A DNA stretch of 64,000 nucleotides from an uncultured Clostridia bacterium (lineage in GTDB: Bacteria > Bacillota > Clostridia > Christensenellales > Aristaeellaceae), in the NCBI GenBank assembly GCA_934667105.1, contig CAKULG010000003.1, positions 131,561 through 195,560 on the forward strand, read 5' to 3'. The notes under the pieces are model-generated. The model ran no database searches. It worked only from the letters and a program-made list of their open reading frames with translations, and was not told where the DNA came from. Shown one piece after another: positions 52,311-61,103 of the stretch. The position numbers and the translations under genes are program-made. Positions within the stretch are counted from its first letter, which is position 1, and every line of letters starts with the position of its first letter.

Positions 52311-53252
52311 TTACCACAGCGAGGTATCCGACAGCCTGCGGGAAATGGTGTTTACAATCACCAGCAGCGTCACGTTTACCAGCGTGTTAAACAGGCCGAT
52401 GGCGGTGGAATAGCTGTATTGGCCGCCCAGCAGGCCCAACTCGTAGGTATAGGTGGATATGATCTGGGAAGCGTCCAGGTTCAGGGGGTTTTGCAGTAGG
52501 TATACCTTTTCAAAGCCCACTGAAAGGATGCTGCCGCAGCGCATAATCAGCATGATGACCACGGTTGGCAGAATGGAGGGGATGTTGATATGCCAGATGA
52601 TCTGCATCCGGTTCGCGCCGTCGATATAGGCGGCCTCGTGCAGCTCCGGGCTCACGCCCGCCAGGGTGGCCAGATAGATGATGGTGCCCCAGCCCAGGCC
52701 CTGCCACACGTCGCTCCACACATAGATATGGGGGAACGCTCCCGCGTTGCCCAGGAAATCCACCCGTTCGCCTCCCAGCATGGCGATGATGTTGTTAAAC
52801 AAGCCGGTGCTCTGATTGAGGAACAGATTCAGCATGGCGCAGATAACCACCGTGGAAATGAAATGCGGGGCATAGGTAATCATCTGCACCGTCTTTTTGA
52901 ATTTCACGCTGCGCAGCTCGTTAATCAGCAGCGCTGCCAGGATGGAAAGCGGGAAGGTGGCCAGGGAGTAAAGCGAAATGACCAGCGTGTTTTTAATGAT
53001 GCGCCAGCAATGCGGATAGCTGAAAAACTTCTGGAACCATTTCAGGCCAACCCAGGCGCTGTTCCAGAAGCCCAGCTTGGGCTTAAAATTGCGGAAAGCG
53101 ATTTGCAGGCCGTACATGGGCAGATAGTTAAATAGGAAAATGTGCACCACCGCGGGAAGCAGCAGAACGTAAATCTGCCAATAATCCTTCAGGCGATGGG
53201 CCAGGGGCTTGCGCCGGTAACGGATCACCTTGCTGGCGTTGCTTTGCAGCAT
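52311..53252 (-). CDS. Carbohydrate ABC transporter permease (LplB-like), second importer
   Basis: A 313-residue membrane protein, first gene of the operon. It shows YWQIYVLLLPAVVHIFLFNYLPMYGLQIAFRNFK, TVQMITYAPHFISTVVICAML and the EAA loop LHEAAYIDGANRMQIIWHINIPSILPTVVIML. ISTYTYELGLLGGQYSYSTAIGLFN near the end matches the LplB pattern. A TATAAT box (53309-53304 on the minus strand) lies 52 bases upstream with only a weak -35, consistent with dependence on an activator such as the nearby AraC protein. Confidence 0.92.
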   Translation of the reverse strand: MLQSNASKVIRYRRKPLAHRLKDYWQIYVLLLPAVVHIFLFNYLPMYGLQIAFRNFKPKLGFWNSAWVGLKWFQKFFSYPHCWRIIKNTLVISLYSLATFPLSILAALLINELRSVKFKKTVQMITYAPHFISTVVICAMLNLFLNQSTGLFNNIIAMLGGERVDFLGNAGAFPHIYVWSDVWQGLGWGTIIYLATLAGVSPELHEAAYIDGANRMQIIWHINIPSILPTVVIMLIMRCGSILSVGFEKVYLLQNPLNLDASQIISTYTYELGLLGGQYSYSTAIGLFNTLVNVTLLVIVNTISRRLSDTSLW

Positions 53253-53303
53253 AGCTTTTCTCCCTTTCCTGTTCTGTTTGTGGGTTTTGAATTGAATGAT
53301 ATT

Positions 53304-53309
53304 ATTATA
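53304..53309 (-). promoter_or_regulatory. -10 box of the second importer operon
   Basis: A consensus TATAAT on the minus strand; at 16-18 bases upstream I find no good -35 box, which suits an activator-dependent promoter. Confidence 0.5.
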
Positions 53310-53418
53310 AGCCGCACATTAGCCGAATTAAATAGGCAAAACAGGACTTTTCATCCTGTTTTCTGGACACTCCGTCCGCTTTCGTCCCAAATAGCGCATG
53401 CCGTTCCATTTTTCCATA

Positions 53419-53447
53419 TTCTCATTTTTATCTTTATATTCTATAAT
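53419..53447 (+). promoter_or_regulatory. Promoter of the GH50-like operon
   Basis: TTCTCA (53419-53424) and TATAAT (53442-53447) are 17 bases apart, 44 bases before the start codon. The importer operon diverges from the other side of the same gap. Confidence 0.6.
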
Positions 53448-53490
53448 AGTATACGATTTCGCCCGTGCGATGACGGAGGAGGAAAATTGT

Positions 53491-55536
53491 ATGCCCCAGG
53501 AAATTTTGCTTCATGATTTTACGGTTCTCGCCGGAAAAATGGAAAACGCGCTGCTTTTGCCCGATGCGAAGGGGGAAATTTATTTAAGCGCGCCCCTGCC
53601 CCAGGGCTGGAGCGCTCTGGAAACCGCGGCGGTGTGCCTGCGGGGCGACGCGCAGCGGCGGCTGCGGGTGCGGCTGGGGCTGGCCGCCGGGCCGGAGGAA
53701 AAGCCGCTGCTGGAAATGCATTATCATCTGCTGCCCTGCTGCCGGGTGCAGGTTCCTTTCCCCATCGGGCCCAAGGCGCTGGCCATGGACGCGGCGTTTC
53801 TGCCGCCCTGGCCGGGGGTGTTTAAGGGCGGCATGGGCGGTCGCGCCGTTCGGGCGGAGGAAGTATCCCATATCACGCTGTGCATCGCCGGGGACGGCCT
53901 GCGCGCCGTGGCCCTGGAAAAAATCGCCTTTGTCAACGGCTGGCAGCCCCAGAATGTGGAGGGCGCGCCGCTGGTGGACGCGCTGGGCCAGAAAAAAGCG
54001 GGAAATTGGCCAGGAAAAACCAAGGATCTGGACGAACTGAAGGATTATTTAATGAAGGAATTGGCCTGGGCCCAAACGCATAACCGCTATCCCGAGGGCT
54101 GGTCAAAATGGGGCGGTTGGCTGGAAAAACGCTTTGAAGCCACGGGCTTTTTTCACAGCGTTCACGACGGCCGCCGCTGGTGGCTGGCGGATCCGGACGG
54201 CTACGCTTTCTTTTCCAACGGCATGTGCTATGGCAACCGCACGGGCATTTACGGCATGGCCGATCACCTGGAGCAGCTGCACGATTGGGTTCCGCCTCGG
54301 GAGGGGCTGCTTTCCCACGCCCGCACCACGGGCGATCAGATTCCCCAATATGTGGTGCGCAACGGGCGAAGGGGCGCGGAAAAGCGCGAGCTGATCAATT
54401 TTCCCCGGGCGAACATGATGCGTGTGTTCGGGGAGGGCTGGCTGGACGCCTGGATCGCCATCAACGCCGCCCGGATGCGCGCCTGGGGCGTGAACACCAT
54501 CGGCGTGGGCGTGAACGATTATGGGGACGAGCCCACCCGGGAATTTTTGCAAAAAGCGAAAATTCCCTATGTGATTACGTTTAAGTTCTTCCCGCTGACC
54601 CAGGAGCGCATTTTTCGGGATTTTCCCGATGTATTCAGCGAGGAATACGCCCGCCTGGCCGCTGAAATGGCAGTGCGGGAATTGAGCGCCGTGAAGGACG
54701 ACCCCTATCTCATCGGCTATTTCGTCACCAACGAGCCCGAATGGCTGTTCTACGCGGATGTGAATCTGTGCTGGCAGCTGCTGCATAAGCCGGGCTGCGT
54801 TGCTTCCCGGCGCAGGCTTATCGAATTCCTGCAGGGGCGCTACGGCTCCGTCGATGCGCTGAACGCCGTCTGGGGCACGGCGCTGCACGGCTGGGACGCG
54901 CTGCTCTCTCCCCTGGAAAAGCGGCCCGATACCCCCGCCGCTCAAGCGGATTTCCAGGCCTTCCATCTGCAATTGGTAGACGCTTACGGCAAAATCATCA
55001 GCGAGGCGCTCAAGGAGGTGGATCCCCATCACCTAAACCTGGGCATGCGCTATGCCGGAGCGGTGGGCGAGCAGGTGAAAAAAATCGTATCCGGCCCGCT
55101 GAATTATTTCGATGTGTTTTCCTTTAATCGCTACGGCGCGGAGCCCGTCACCCCGGCCCGGGATGTGGGGCGGGAAGTGAATATGCCCATGATGGTGGGC
55201 GAATGGCATATCGGCGCGCAGGAGGGCGGCCTGGATTCCTGGGGTATCTATTATACCGATACCCAGGCGCGCCGCGCCCAGGCCATCGCCTATTATCTGG
55301 AGCAAAGCACCCAGGAACCGCACCTGACGGGCGTTCATTATTTCGAATACGGCGATCAGCCCTATCTGGGCCGCTTTGACGGCGAATGCTATCAGATCGG
55401 CCTGATCGACGTATGCAACCGGCCGTACCCCCTGACGGCGAAGGCCTTTGCGGATTTCGCTCAAAGGATGTATCCCCTGTTGGACGGGCGGGAAAAGCCG
55501 GTGCATACGCGCGTTGAAATTCACAATATCGGCTGA
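53491..55536 (+). CDS. Glycoside hydrolase, GH50-like (clan GH-A, agarase-type)
   Basis: The ATG at 53491 has a GGAGGAGG site and gives 681 residues without a signal peptide. After an N-terminal beta-sandwich (~1-160), the segment NWPGKTKDLDELKDYLMKEL, then WGGWLEKRFEATGFFHSVHDG and RWWLADPDGYAFFSNGMCYGN, follows GH50 beta-agarases. The two catalytic glutamates are likely in YFVTNEPEW and MMVGEWHIG. GH50 enzymes cleave beta-galactosyl linkages; because it is cytoplasmic and next to an oligosaccharide importer and GH36, a short galactose-rich oligosaccharide is a more likely substrate than agar itself. It is the first gene of a five-gene forward operon. Confidence 0.75.
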   Translation: MPQEILLHDFTVLAGKMENALLLPDAKGEIYLSAPLPQGWSALETAAVCLRGDAQRRLRVRLGLAAGPEEKPLLEMHYHLLPCCRVQVPFPIGPKALAMDAAFLPPWPGVFKGGMGGRAVRAEEVSHITLCIAGDGLRAVALEKIAFVNGWQPQNVEGAPLVDALGQKKAGNWPGKTKDLDELKDYLMKELAWAQTHNRYPEGWSKWGGWLEKRFEATGFFHSVHDGRRWWLADPDGYAFFSNGMCYGNRTGIYGMADHLEQLHDWVPPREGLLSHARTTGDQIPQYVVRNGRRGAEKRELINFPRANMMRVFGEGWLDAWIAINAARMRAWGVNTIGVGVNDYGDEPTREFLQKAKIPYVITFKFFPLTQERIFRDFPDVFSEEYARLAAEMAVRELSAVKDDPYLIGYFVTNEPEWLFYADVNLCWQLLHKPGCVASRRRLIEFLQGRYGSVDALNAVWGTALHGWDALLSPLEKRPDTPAAQADFQAFHLQLVDAYGKIISEALKEVDPHHLNLGMRYAGAVGEQVKKIVSGPLNYFDVFSFNRYGAEPVTPARDVGREVNMPMMVGEWHIGAQEGGLDSWGIYYTDTQARRAQAIAYYLEQSTQEPHLTGVHYFEYGDQPYLGRFDGECYQIGLIDVCNRPYPLTAKAFADFAQRMYPLLDGREKPVHTRVEIHNIG

Positions 55537-55553
55537 GCAAGGAGGGCGCTTTT

Positions 55554-56996
55554 ATGAACGATCAATTATATTTCACCCACCCCCACGCCGCCCCGGGCTA
55601 TCGCGATCTGCGCCCCTGGCAGGACGATCGCTCCGTGCTGACCAATCCCCATAAGGGCTGGTATTTCCATTTTGCGGATAACGGGCTGCGTTTCCCCCGC
55701 TACCGGGATACCATCCGCCCTGGGGACGATCTTCGAAGCGTGCCGGGAATCAATCATCTGTATCTGCGCTTTGATTGGAGCGATATTGAGGAGACGGAGG
55801 GCGTTTTCCGCTGGAATAAAATCGACGCGATTTTAAATGAGTGGGGCGCGAAGGGCTATCGATTTTCCATGCGGCTGTGCACCTACGAGGCCAACCGCCC
55901 CATGATTACCCATGCCACGCCCAAATGGGTGTTCGATCAGGGCGCGAAGAGCTACCGCCGGGATTACGAAGCGCCTCCATGGATTCTGGATGCGGGCCTG
56001 GGCGAGCCGGGAAAGCAGTATTACTGCGTCGAGCCCGATTACGGCGATCCCGTGTATCTGGAAAAGCTGGAAAAGCTCATGGAAGCCTACGGCAAAAAAT
56101 ACAACGGCCATCCACTGATCGATTTTGTGGACGTTGGCACCTTCGGCACCTGGGGCGAAGGCCATACGAGCACCGGCTCTTGCAAAACGTATCCCTTCTC
56201 CGTGCTCAAGCGGCATGTGGATATGCATTTGCGCAATTTTCCGGATACCTTCGTGCTGATAAACGACGATATGATAAAGCACGCCGGCCAGACCAGCGAA
56301 GCGGACGCGCAGCGCCTGGCGGCCTATTGCGCAGGCCATGTTATGGGCATGCGGGATGATTCGTTGTACGTTTCCAGCTATTGCAAGCAATACGGCTGCG
56401 ATATGCTGGCCATTCCCACCGCGTTCGAGCTCTTCTGGCGGCGGGGGCCTGTTGATTTGGAAAGCGGCCACCAGGCGCATGTGCAGGCGGACGGGGTGAT
56501 GGAGGGCGGCTTCCGTCTGCTGGAAGCCATGCGCCGCACCCACGCCACCTATGCCGGTTTCCATGGGGACGCCTACGCCTGGTACGCCCGGCACGCGGGT
56601 TTCCACGATTACGCCGCCAACCGCCTGGGGTATTGGTATTTCGTGGAGGGTTACTCCCTTCCAGAGTTGGCGCAGGGGCTTAACGCCCGCCTGACGCTCT
56701 ATATCAGCAACCGCGGCTTCGCCCCCGCCTATCATCGCTACGCGCTGCGCGTTATCGCCCGGGCGGAGGGAGGCGAGGAAACGCTGCTGAATGAAAACGG
56801 CGCGGATAACCGCCGCTGGATGTGCGGCGAAACCGCCGAGGAATGCCTTTTGCTGAAAACGGCGGCGCTGAATCCCGGACGCTATCAGCTGGGCTTGGGC
56901 CTGTTTCACGGTGATCGCCCCGTACTGCTGGGCATGAAGGCGGAGCGGCGGATGCCAGGCGGCCATTACCTGCTGGGCGAAATAGAAATTCAATAG
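55554..56996 (+). CDS. DUF4832/DUF4874-type protein, putative glycosidase
   Basis: A 480-residue cytoplasmic protein 17 bases after the GH50-like gene (AAGGAGG). The first ~340 residues look like a glycosidase barrel: TNPHKGWYFHFADNG, LYLRFDWSDIEETEGVFRWNKIDAIL, and VDVGTFGTWGEGHTST, whose glutamate sits where an acid/base would be expected in clan GH-A. The last ~110 residues (LTLYISNRGFAPAYHRYALRV to LLGEIEIQ) form the DUF4832 beta-sandwich. No activity is established for this family as far as I can tell. Its operon position suggests it works on the same glycan. Confidence 0.7.
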   Translation: MNDQLYFTHPHAAPGYRDLRPWQDDRSVLTNPHKGWYFHFADNGLRFPRYRDTIRPGDDLRSVPGINHLYLRFDWSDIEETEGVFRWNKIDAILNEWGAKGYRFSMRLCTYEANRPMITHATPKWVFDQGAKSYRRDYEAPPWILDAGLGEPGKQYYCVEPDYGDPVYLEKLEKLMEAYGKKYNGHPLIDFVDVGTFGTWGEGHTSTGSCKTYPFSVLKRHVDMHLRNFPDTFVLINDDMIKHAGQTSEADAQRLAAYCAGHVMGMRDDSLYVSSYCKQYGCDMLAIPTAFELFWRRGPVDLESGHQAHVQADGVMEGGFRLLEAMRRTHATYAGFHGDAYAWYARHAGFHDYAANRLGYWYFVEGYSLPELAQGLNARLTLYISNRGFAPAYHRYALRVIARAEGGEETLLNENGADNRRWMCGETAEECLLLKTAALNPGRYQLGLGLFHGDRPVLLGMKAERRMPGGHYLLGEIEIQ

Positions 56997-57029
56997 GCCT
57001 ATTTATCGATAGAAAGGAAGGCACGAAAA

Positions 57030-58988
57030 ATGAGCGATATTCGCATCGAGGATTTCACCATGCCCGCCGCCTCGGTGGGCCCCCGCAATCCCCTGCCCGA
57101 TCTGAAAACCGTTCAATATGTGCACAGCGGCGTGACGGTGGGCCCCCATGTGACGGCGGCGGAGAAAAGCCGCATCGGCTACGGCATGGTGCAGAGCATC
57201 CTGCCCTATCAATTGCAGGACGGCTATGACCGACGGCAAATTCCGCGCTCCTTCCGGGCGGTAACGCTGGAAAATGAAACGCTGCGGGCCACCTTCCTGC
57301 CCGAGGTGGGCGGGCGGCTCTGGTCGCTTTATCATAAGGGCGAGGGGCGCGAATTGCTGCATGTGAACCCCGTGTTTCAGCCCTGCCACCTGGCGCTGCG
57401 CAACGCCTGGTTTTCCGGCGGCGTGGAATGGAACGTGGGGATCAAGGGCCATAACCCCTACACCTGCGATCCCCTCCACGCTGAAATCGTGGAATACGAG
57501 GGGCTGAAGGCGCTGCGCATGTATGAATACGAGCGTATCCGCCGCTGCGTTTACTGCATCGAGGCCTGTCTGCCCGACGGCGCGCCCGCGCTGTATGTGA
57601 AAGTGCGCATCGAAAACGCCGCCGGGGAAGAAACGCCCATGTACTGGTGGAGCAATATCGCCGTGGACGAAACGGCGAACACCCGGGTTATCGCCCCGGC
57701 GGACGAAGCGCTGGAATGCTTTTACAGCGGCAGCAGCTATTATCTGGATAAGGTATCCATGCCTCTGCGGGAGGGCGTGGATCGCTCTTACCCCGCGCGG
57801 CTGAATATCTCCACTGATTTTTTCTATTGCGTGCCCGAGGAAAATAAAAAATGGATCTGCGCCGTGGAGCAGGACGGTAAGGGCCTCTTCGAGGCCTCCA
57901 CCGACAATCTATGGGGTAAAAAGGTGTTCCAATGGGGCATGACGGCGGGAGGGCGCCATTGGCAGGAATTTCTCTCCCGCCCCGGCAGCGCCTATCTGGA
58001 AATTCAGGCGGGCCTGGCCCGGACGCAGCTGGAGCATATTCCCATGCAGGCGGGAGAAGCATGGGAATTCATGGAGGCCTACGGCATGGTATCCGCCGGA
58101 GAGGGAGGCCGTTCTCCCGATTGGCATGCCGCCCAGGCCGCGGCGGAGAAAGGCATTTTCGCCATCCTGGGCCAAGCGACCCCGGATAAAATGCTGAGGG
58201 ATCCCCGCTGGCAAGCGCTCAGCCGGACACAGGGCACGCCGGTGACGCTGGGCTCGGGCTGGGGCGCGCTGGAAAATCGCCGCCGCCGGGCCAACGGCCA
58301 GCCGCCGCTCAGTCCCGTCTACGCCTTTTCCGAGGCCAGCCTGGGCGAGGAGCAGGCGGATTGGCTGCGCCTGCTGGAAAGCGGCGCGTTTCCCCAGCGC
58401 CCCGTGCAGGACGCGCCCCGCAGCTTCATGGCGGATAAAGCCTGGCTGCCCCTGCTGGAAAAAGCGCAGGATTGGTTCGGCGCGCTGCAATACGGCGTGG
58501 CGCTGTACGCCCAGGGCGACGCCGAGGGCGCGGAGCGGGCCTTCCGCCGCTCCTTCCAATTGCGAGAAAACGGCTGGGCCTGTCGGAATATCGCCCAGCT
58601 CGAAAAGCTGAAGAGGCGCTATGACGAAGCGGAAGGCTGGCTGCAAAAGGCGGCGGCGCTGCTTCCCGGGGAGCGGCACATTGCGGGCGAATACGCCGCG
58701 CTGCTTAACGATTGCGGCCGCAGCCAGCAGTTTCTTTCGCTGTACGACGCATTGCCCCAGGCCGTGCGCGAGCATCCGCGCCTGGTTTTGCAAAAGATCA
58801 TCGCCCTGTGCCGCACAGGCTGCTGCCAGGAGGCCCGGCGCATGCTGGAAGCGGGCCTGACGCTGCCGGATATTCGGGAAGGCGAAGCGTCCCTGGCCGC
58901 CGTATGGGAGGAAATTCAGGCCGCCTGCGAAAAGCAGGGCGCGGGCCGCAAGCCCCTGCCCTACGCCCTGGATTTTCGAATGCACTAA
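57030..58988 (+). CDS. DUF5107-type protein with C-terminal TPR-like repeats
   Basis: A 652-residue cytoplasmic protein with an AAAGGAAGG site. Residues ~1-330 form a beta-sandwich resembling galactose mutarotases and the DUF5107 family (ENETLRATFLPEVGGRLWSLYHKG, NAWFSGGVEWNVGIKGHNP, PMYWWSNIAVDE). The middle is alpha/beta of unclear type; residues ~480-640 are helical repeats of TPR kind (GVALYAQGDAEGAERAFRRSFQLREN, YDEAEGWLQKAAALLPGERH). A mutarotase-like sandwich suggests sugar binding, and the repeats suggest a protein partner. Whether it is an enzyme is unknown. Confidence 0.72.
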   Translation: MSDIRIEDFTMPAASVGPRNPLPDLKTVQYVHSGVTVGPHVTAAEKSRIGYGMVQSILPYQLQDGYDRRQIPRSFRAVTLENETLRATFLPEVGGRLWSLYHKGEGRELLHVNPVFQPCHLALRNAWFSGGVEWNVGIKGHNPYTCDPLHAEIVEYEGLKALRMYEYERIRRCVYCIEACLPDGAPALYVKVRIENAAGEETPMYWWSNIAVDETANTRVIAPADEALECFYSGSSYYLDKVSMPLREGVDRSYPARLNISTDFFYCVPEENKKWICAVEQDGKGLFEASTDNLWGKKVFQWGMTAGGRHWQEFLSRPGSAYLEIQAGLARTQLEHIPMQAGEAWEFMEAYGMVSAGEGGRSPDWHAAQAAAEKGIFAILGQATPDKMLRDPRWQALSRTQGTPVTLGSGWGALENRRRRANGQPPLSPVYAFSEASLGEEQADWLRLLESGAFPQRPVQDAPRSFMADKAWLPLLEKAQDWFGALQYGVALYAQGDAEGAERAFRRSFQLRENGWACRNIAQLEKLKRRYDEAEGWLQKAAALLPGERHIAGEYAALLNDCGRSQQFLSLYDALPQAVREHPRLVLQKIIALCRTGCCQEARRMLEAGLTLPDIREGEASLAAVWEEIQAACEKQGAGRKPLPYALDFRMH

Positions 58989-59007
58989 GAAAAGGAGGAC
59001 TGCTAAA

Positions 59008-61092
59008 ATGAGCAACCGCGTTCAAAATCCCTGGCTTCCCCTGGAAGCCGTCGAACGAGCGGGGGATGTTTCCGTGGCCGTGTGGGGCCGTGTGTATCGC
59101 CAGAAAAATACCGTGTTTCCCTCCTTCCTTTCCACCCAGGGCCGCGAATTGCTCTACGCCCCCATCCGTCTGGCGGGCGAGGCCAACGGTCAGCCGATTT
59201 GCTGGGAGGACGAAGGCTGTTACCTTCTTTCGCATTCCGACGGCGAGGCCATCGTCAACGGCTACGCCCAAAGTCAGTGCCTTATCGCCAATTCCTCCTT
59301 CAGAGTGGAATACGATGGCGGCGCGCGGTGGGATATCCGCGTGCTGCCCCGGGGGCTGACGGTGCCCCAGATATTCGGCCTGGAAAAATGCACGGTTCCC
59401 GGCTGGAATCTCACCCGTCTTTCGCTGCAAATTCCCCTGCGCAAGGAATATACCACGCTTTATAACACCTGGCGCAACTGCTGGAACGGCCAAAATGGCG
59501 TGACTGCGCGTCCTTCCGGCGCGCCCCTTCCGGAAAACGACGCGCTGCCTGCAGGTGGAATTTGCGCTCCCTTCCTGCCCGCGCTCTGGCTGGGGGATGA
59601 AAAAACAGGGCTGCAAATCGTGTGGGAAAGCGATGAATCCATCCTTTTGCAGGATCAAAGCCGCGCGGTGGAAATTCTAGATCAAGGCGATCATTGGCTT
59701 TTGCAATATAATTTACTGGACGCGCTGCCCCCCGCCTGGGAAAGCCCCGACGCCAATGTGCCCGCTCTTTGCTTCTCCCTGGGCCTGATCGCCACGCCCG
59801 TTAAGCCCATAAGCACCGATTATCTGCGCTGGCGCGCCGTGCATATCGATTGCTTCACGAAAATTAAAGAAGATTATCTGCCCTTCCTCACCGGACCCGT
59901 GGACGATGATAATCCAGAATCGGTGATTGACCGGCTGACCCGCGCGGGAGTAAACCTGCTGATTCTGCACGAAAAATGGAACACGATGCAGAACGATTGG
60001 CGCGTTCCGGAAAAGCGTGCAGAGGAAATGCATCAATTGGTGCGCCTGTGCCATCAAAGGGGCATTCGCGTTATTCCTTATTTCGGCTATGAAATCACCT
60101 CCTCCATGCCGGAATACAACGAGATGCGCCAGGATGTGCAAGGTCTCGTTCCCGGTCAGCGGGAAAATGCCAGCGGCTGGTATCGCGTGCCCTATCAACG
60201 AGCCTCCCCCGTATGCTATCGCAGCGCCTGGGCGGAGCGGTTTTTAAAGGGCGTTATAGAATGCCTGGATACGTTTCATTTCGACGGCGTATATCTGGAC
60301 GGCACCACGAATCCTCGTGGCTGCGCCAACGCCCGCCACGGTTGCGGCTATACCGACGCGGCGGGTGCGCGCCGCGCCACCTATCCTATTTTCGCGGTGC
60401 GCGAGCTGATGCAGCGGATCTACCGTGCGGTGCATGCCCGGGGCGGAATCGTCAATCCCCATCCTGACGGAGCAACCATTCCTTTTATCAACGGCTTTTC
60501 CGATTTGCTTTGGGATGGCGAACATCTGCAAACCCGTATCCGGGACGAGGGACTGAGCACATTCTCCCTGCCCTATTTCCGGGCGGAATATCTGGGAACG
60601 AATCTGGGCGTTCCGGTGCAGTTCATTGTATACGAATTTCCCGGGGTATGGTCGTTCGATATGGCGCTGAGCATTTCCATGCTGCACGGGATATACCCCA
60701 GGCCCAATTCCATCGGCCACCCGTTGGATGTGATGGAGCGGATCTGGGCGATTACGGGCGCGTTCGGCATCGCGGAGGCGCAATTCACCGGCTATTGGGA
60801 AAACGCCGGGCTGGCGCAGAGCGACGATATGCGCTGCAAAGCGAGCTTCTATTCCCGGAAGCAGGCGGACGGCACGCTGCGTGTGCTGCTGATTGCATCT
60901 AACCCCACGGCGGATTGCAGCGCCTGCGTCCTGACGCTACGTCCCCAAGCGCTGCAAATGGCGCGGCTTGCCAGCGTATATGATTTCCAGACGAAGAAAT
61001 ATTTACCCCCCGAGGGAGTGCTTCGTCTTTCTCTGGGGGCATATCATTACGCGCTGTATGAAATCGTTCTGATGCCCGAAGAAAATGAATAA
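59008..61092 (+). CDS. Large barrel protein, putative glycoside hydrolase of unassigned family
   Basis: A 694-residue cytoplasmic protein with an AAAAGGAGG site, 19 bases after the previous gene. The N-terminal ~250 residues are beta-rich; residues ~290-600 look like a barrel: VIDRLTRAGVNLLILHEKW, RGIRVIPYFGYEI, FHFDGVYLDGTTNPRGC and IVNPHPDGATIPF. The aspartates in VYLDGTT and the LLWDGEHL segment are candidates for catalysis, similar in style to clan GH-D or GH101-like barrels. The C-terminus is a small beta-domain. I cannot place it in a named family with confidence. Confidence 0.62.
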   Translation: MSNRVQNPWLPLEAVERAGDVSVAVWGRVYRQKNTVFPSFLSTQGRELLYAPIRLAGEANGQPICWEDEGCYLLSHSDGEAIVNGYAQSQCLIANSSFRVEYDGGARWDIRVLPRGLTVPQIFGLEKCTVPGWNLTRLSLQIPLRKEYTTLYNTWRNCWNGQNGVTARPSGAPLPENDALPAGGICAPFLPALWLGDEKTGLQIVWESDESILLQDQSRAVEILDQGDHWLLQYNLLDALPPAWESPDANVPALCFSLGLIATPVKPISTDYLRWRAVHIDCFTKIKEDYLPFLTGPVDDDNPESVIDRLTRAGVNLLILHEKWNTMQNDWRVPEKRAEEMHQLVRLCHQRGIRVIPYFGYEITSSMPEYNEMRQDVQGLVPGQRENASGWYRVPYQRASPVCYRSAWAERFLKGVIECLDTFHFDGVYLDGTTNPRGCANARHGCGYTDAAGARRATYPIFAVRELMQRIYRAVHARGGIVNPHPDGATIPFINGFSDLLWDGEHLQTRIRDEGLSTFSLPYFRAEYLGTNLGVPVQFIVYEFPGVWSFDMALSISMLHGIYPRPNSIGHPLDVMERIWAITGAFGIAEAQFTGYWENAGLAQSDDMRCKASFYSRKQADGTLRVLLIASNPTADCSACVLTLRPQALQMARLASVYDFQTKKYLPPEGVLRLSLGAYHYALYEIVLMPEENE

Positions 61093-61103
61093 GGGAGGTT
61101 CCT

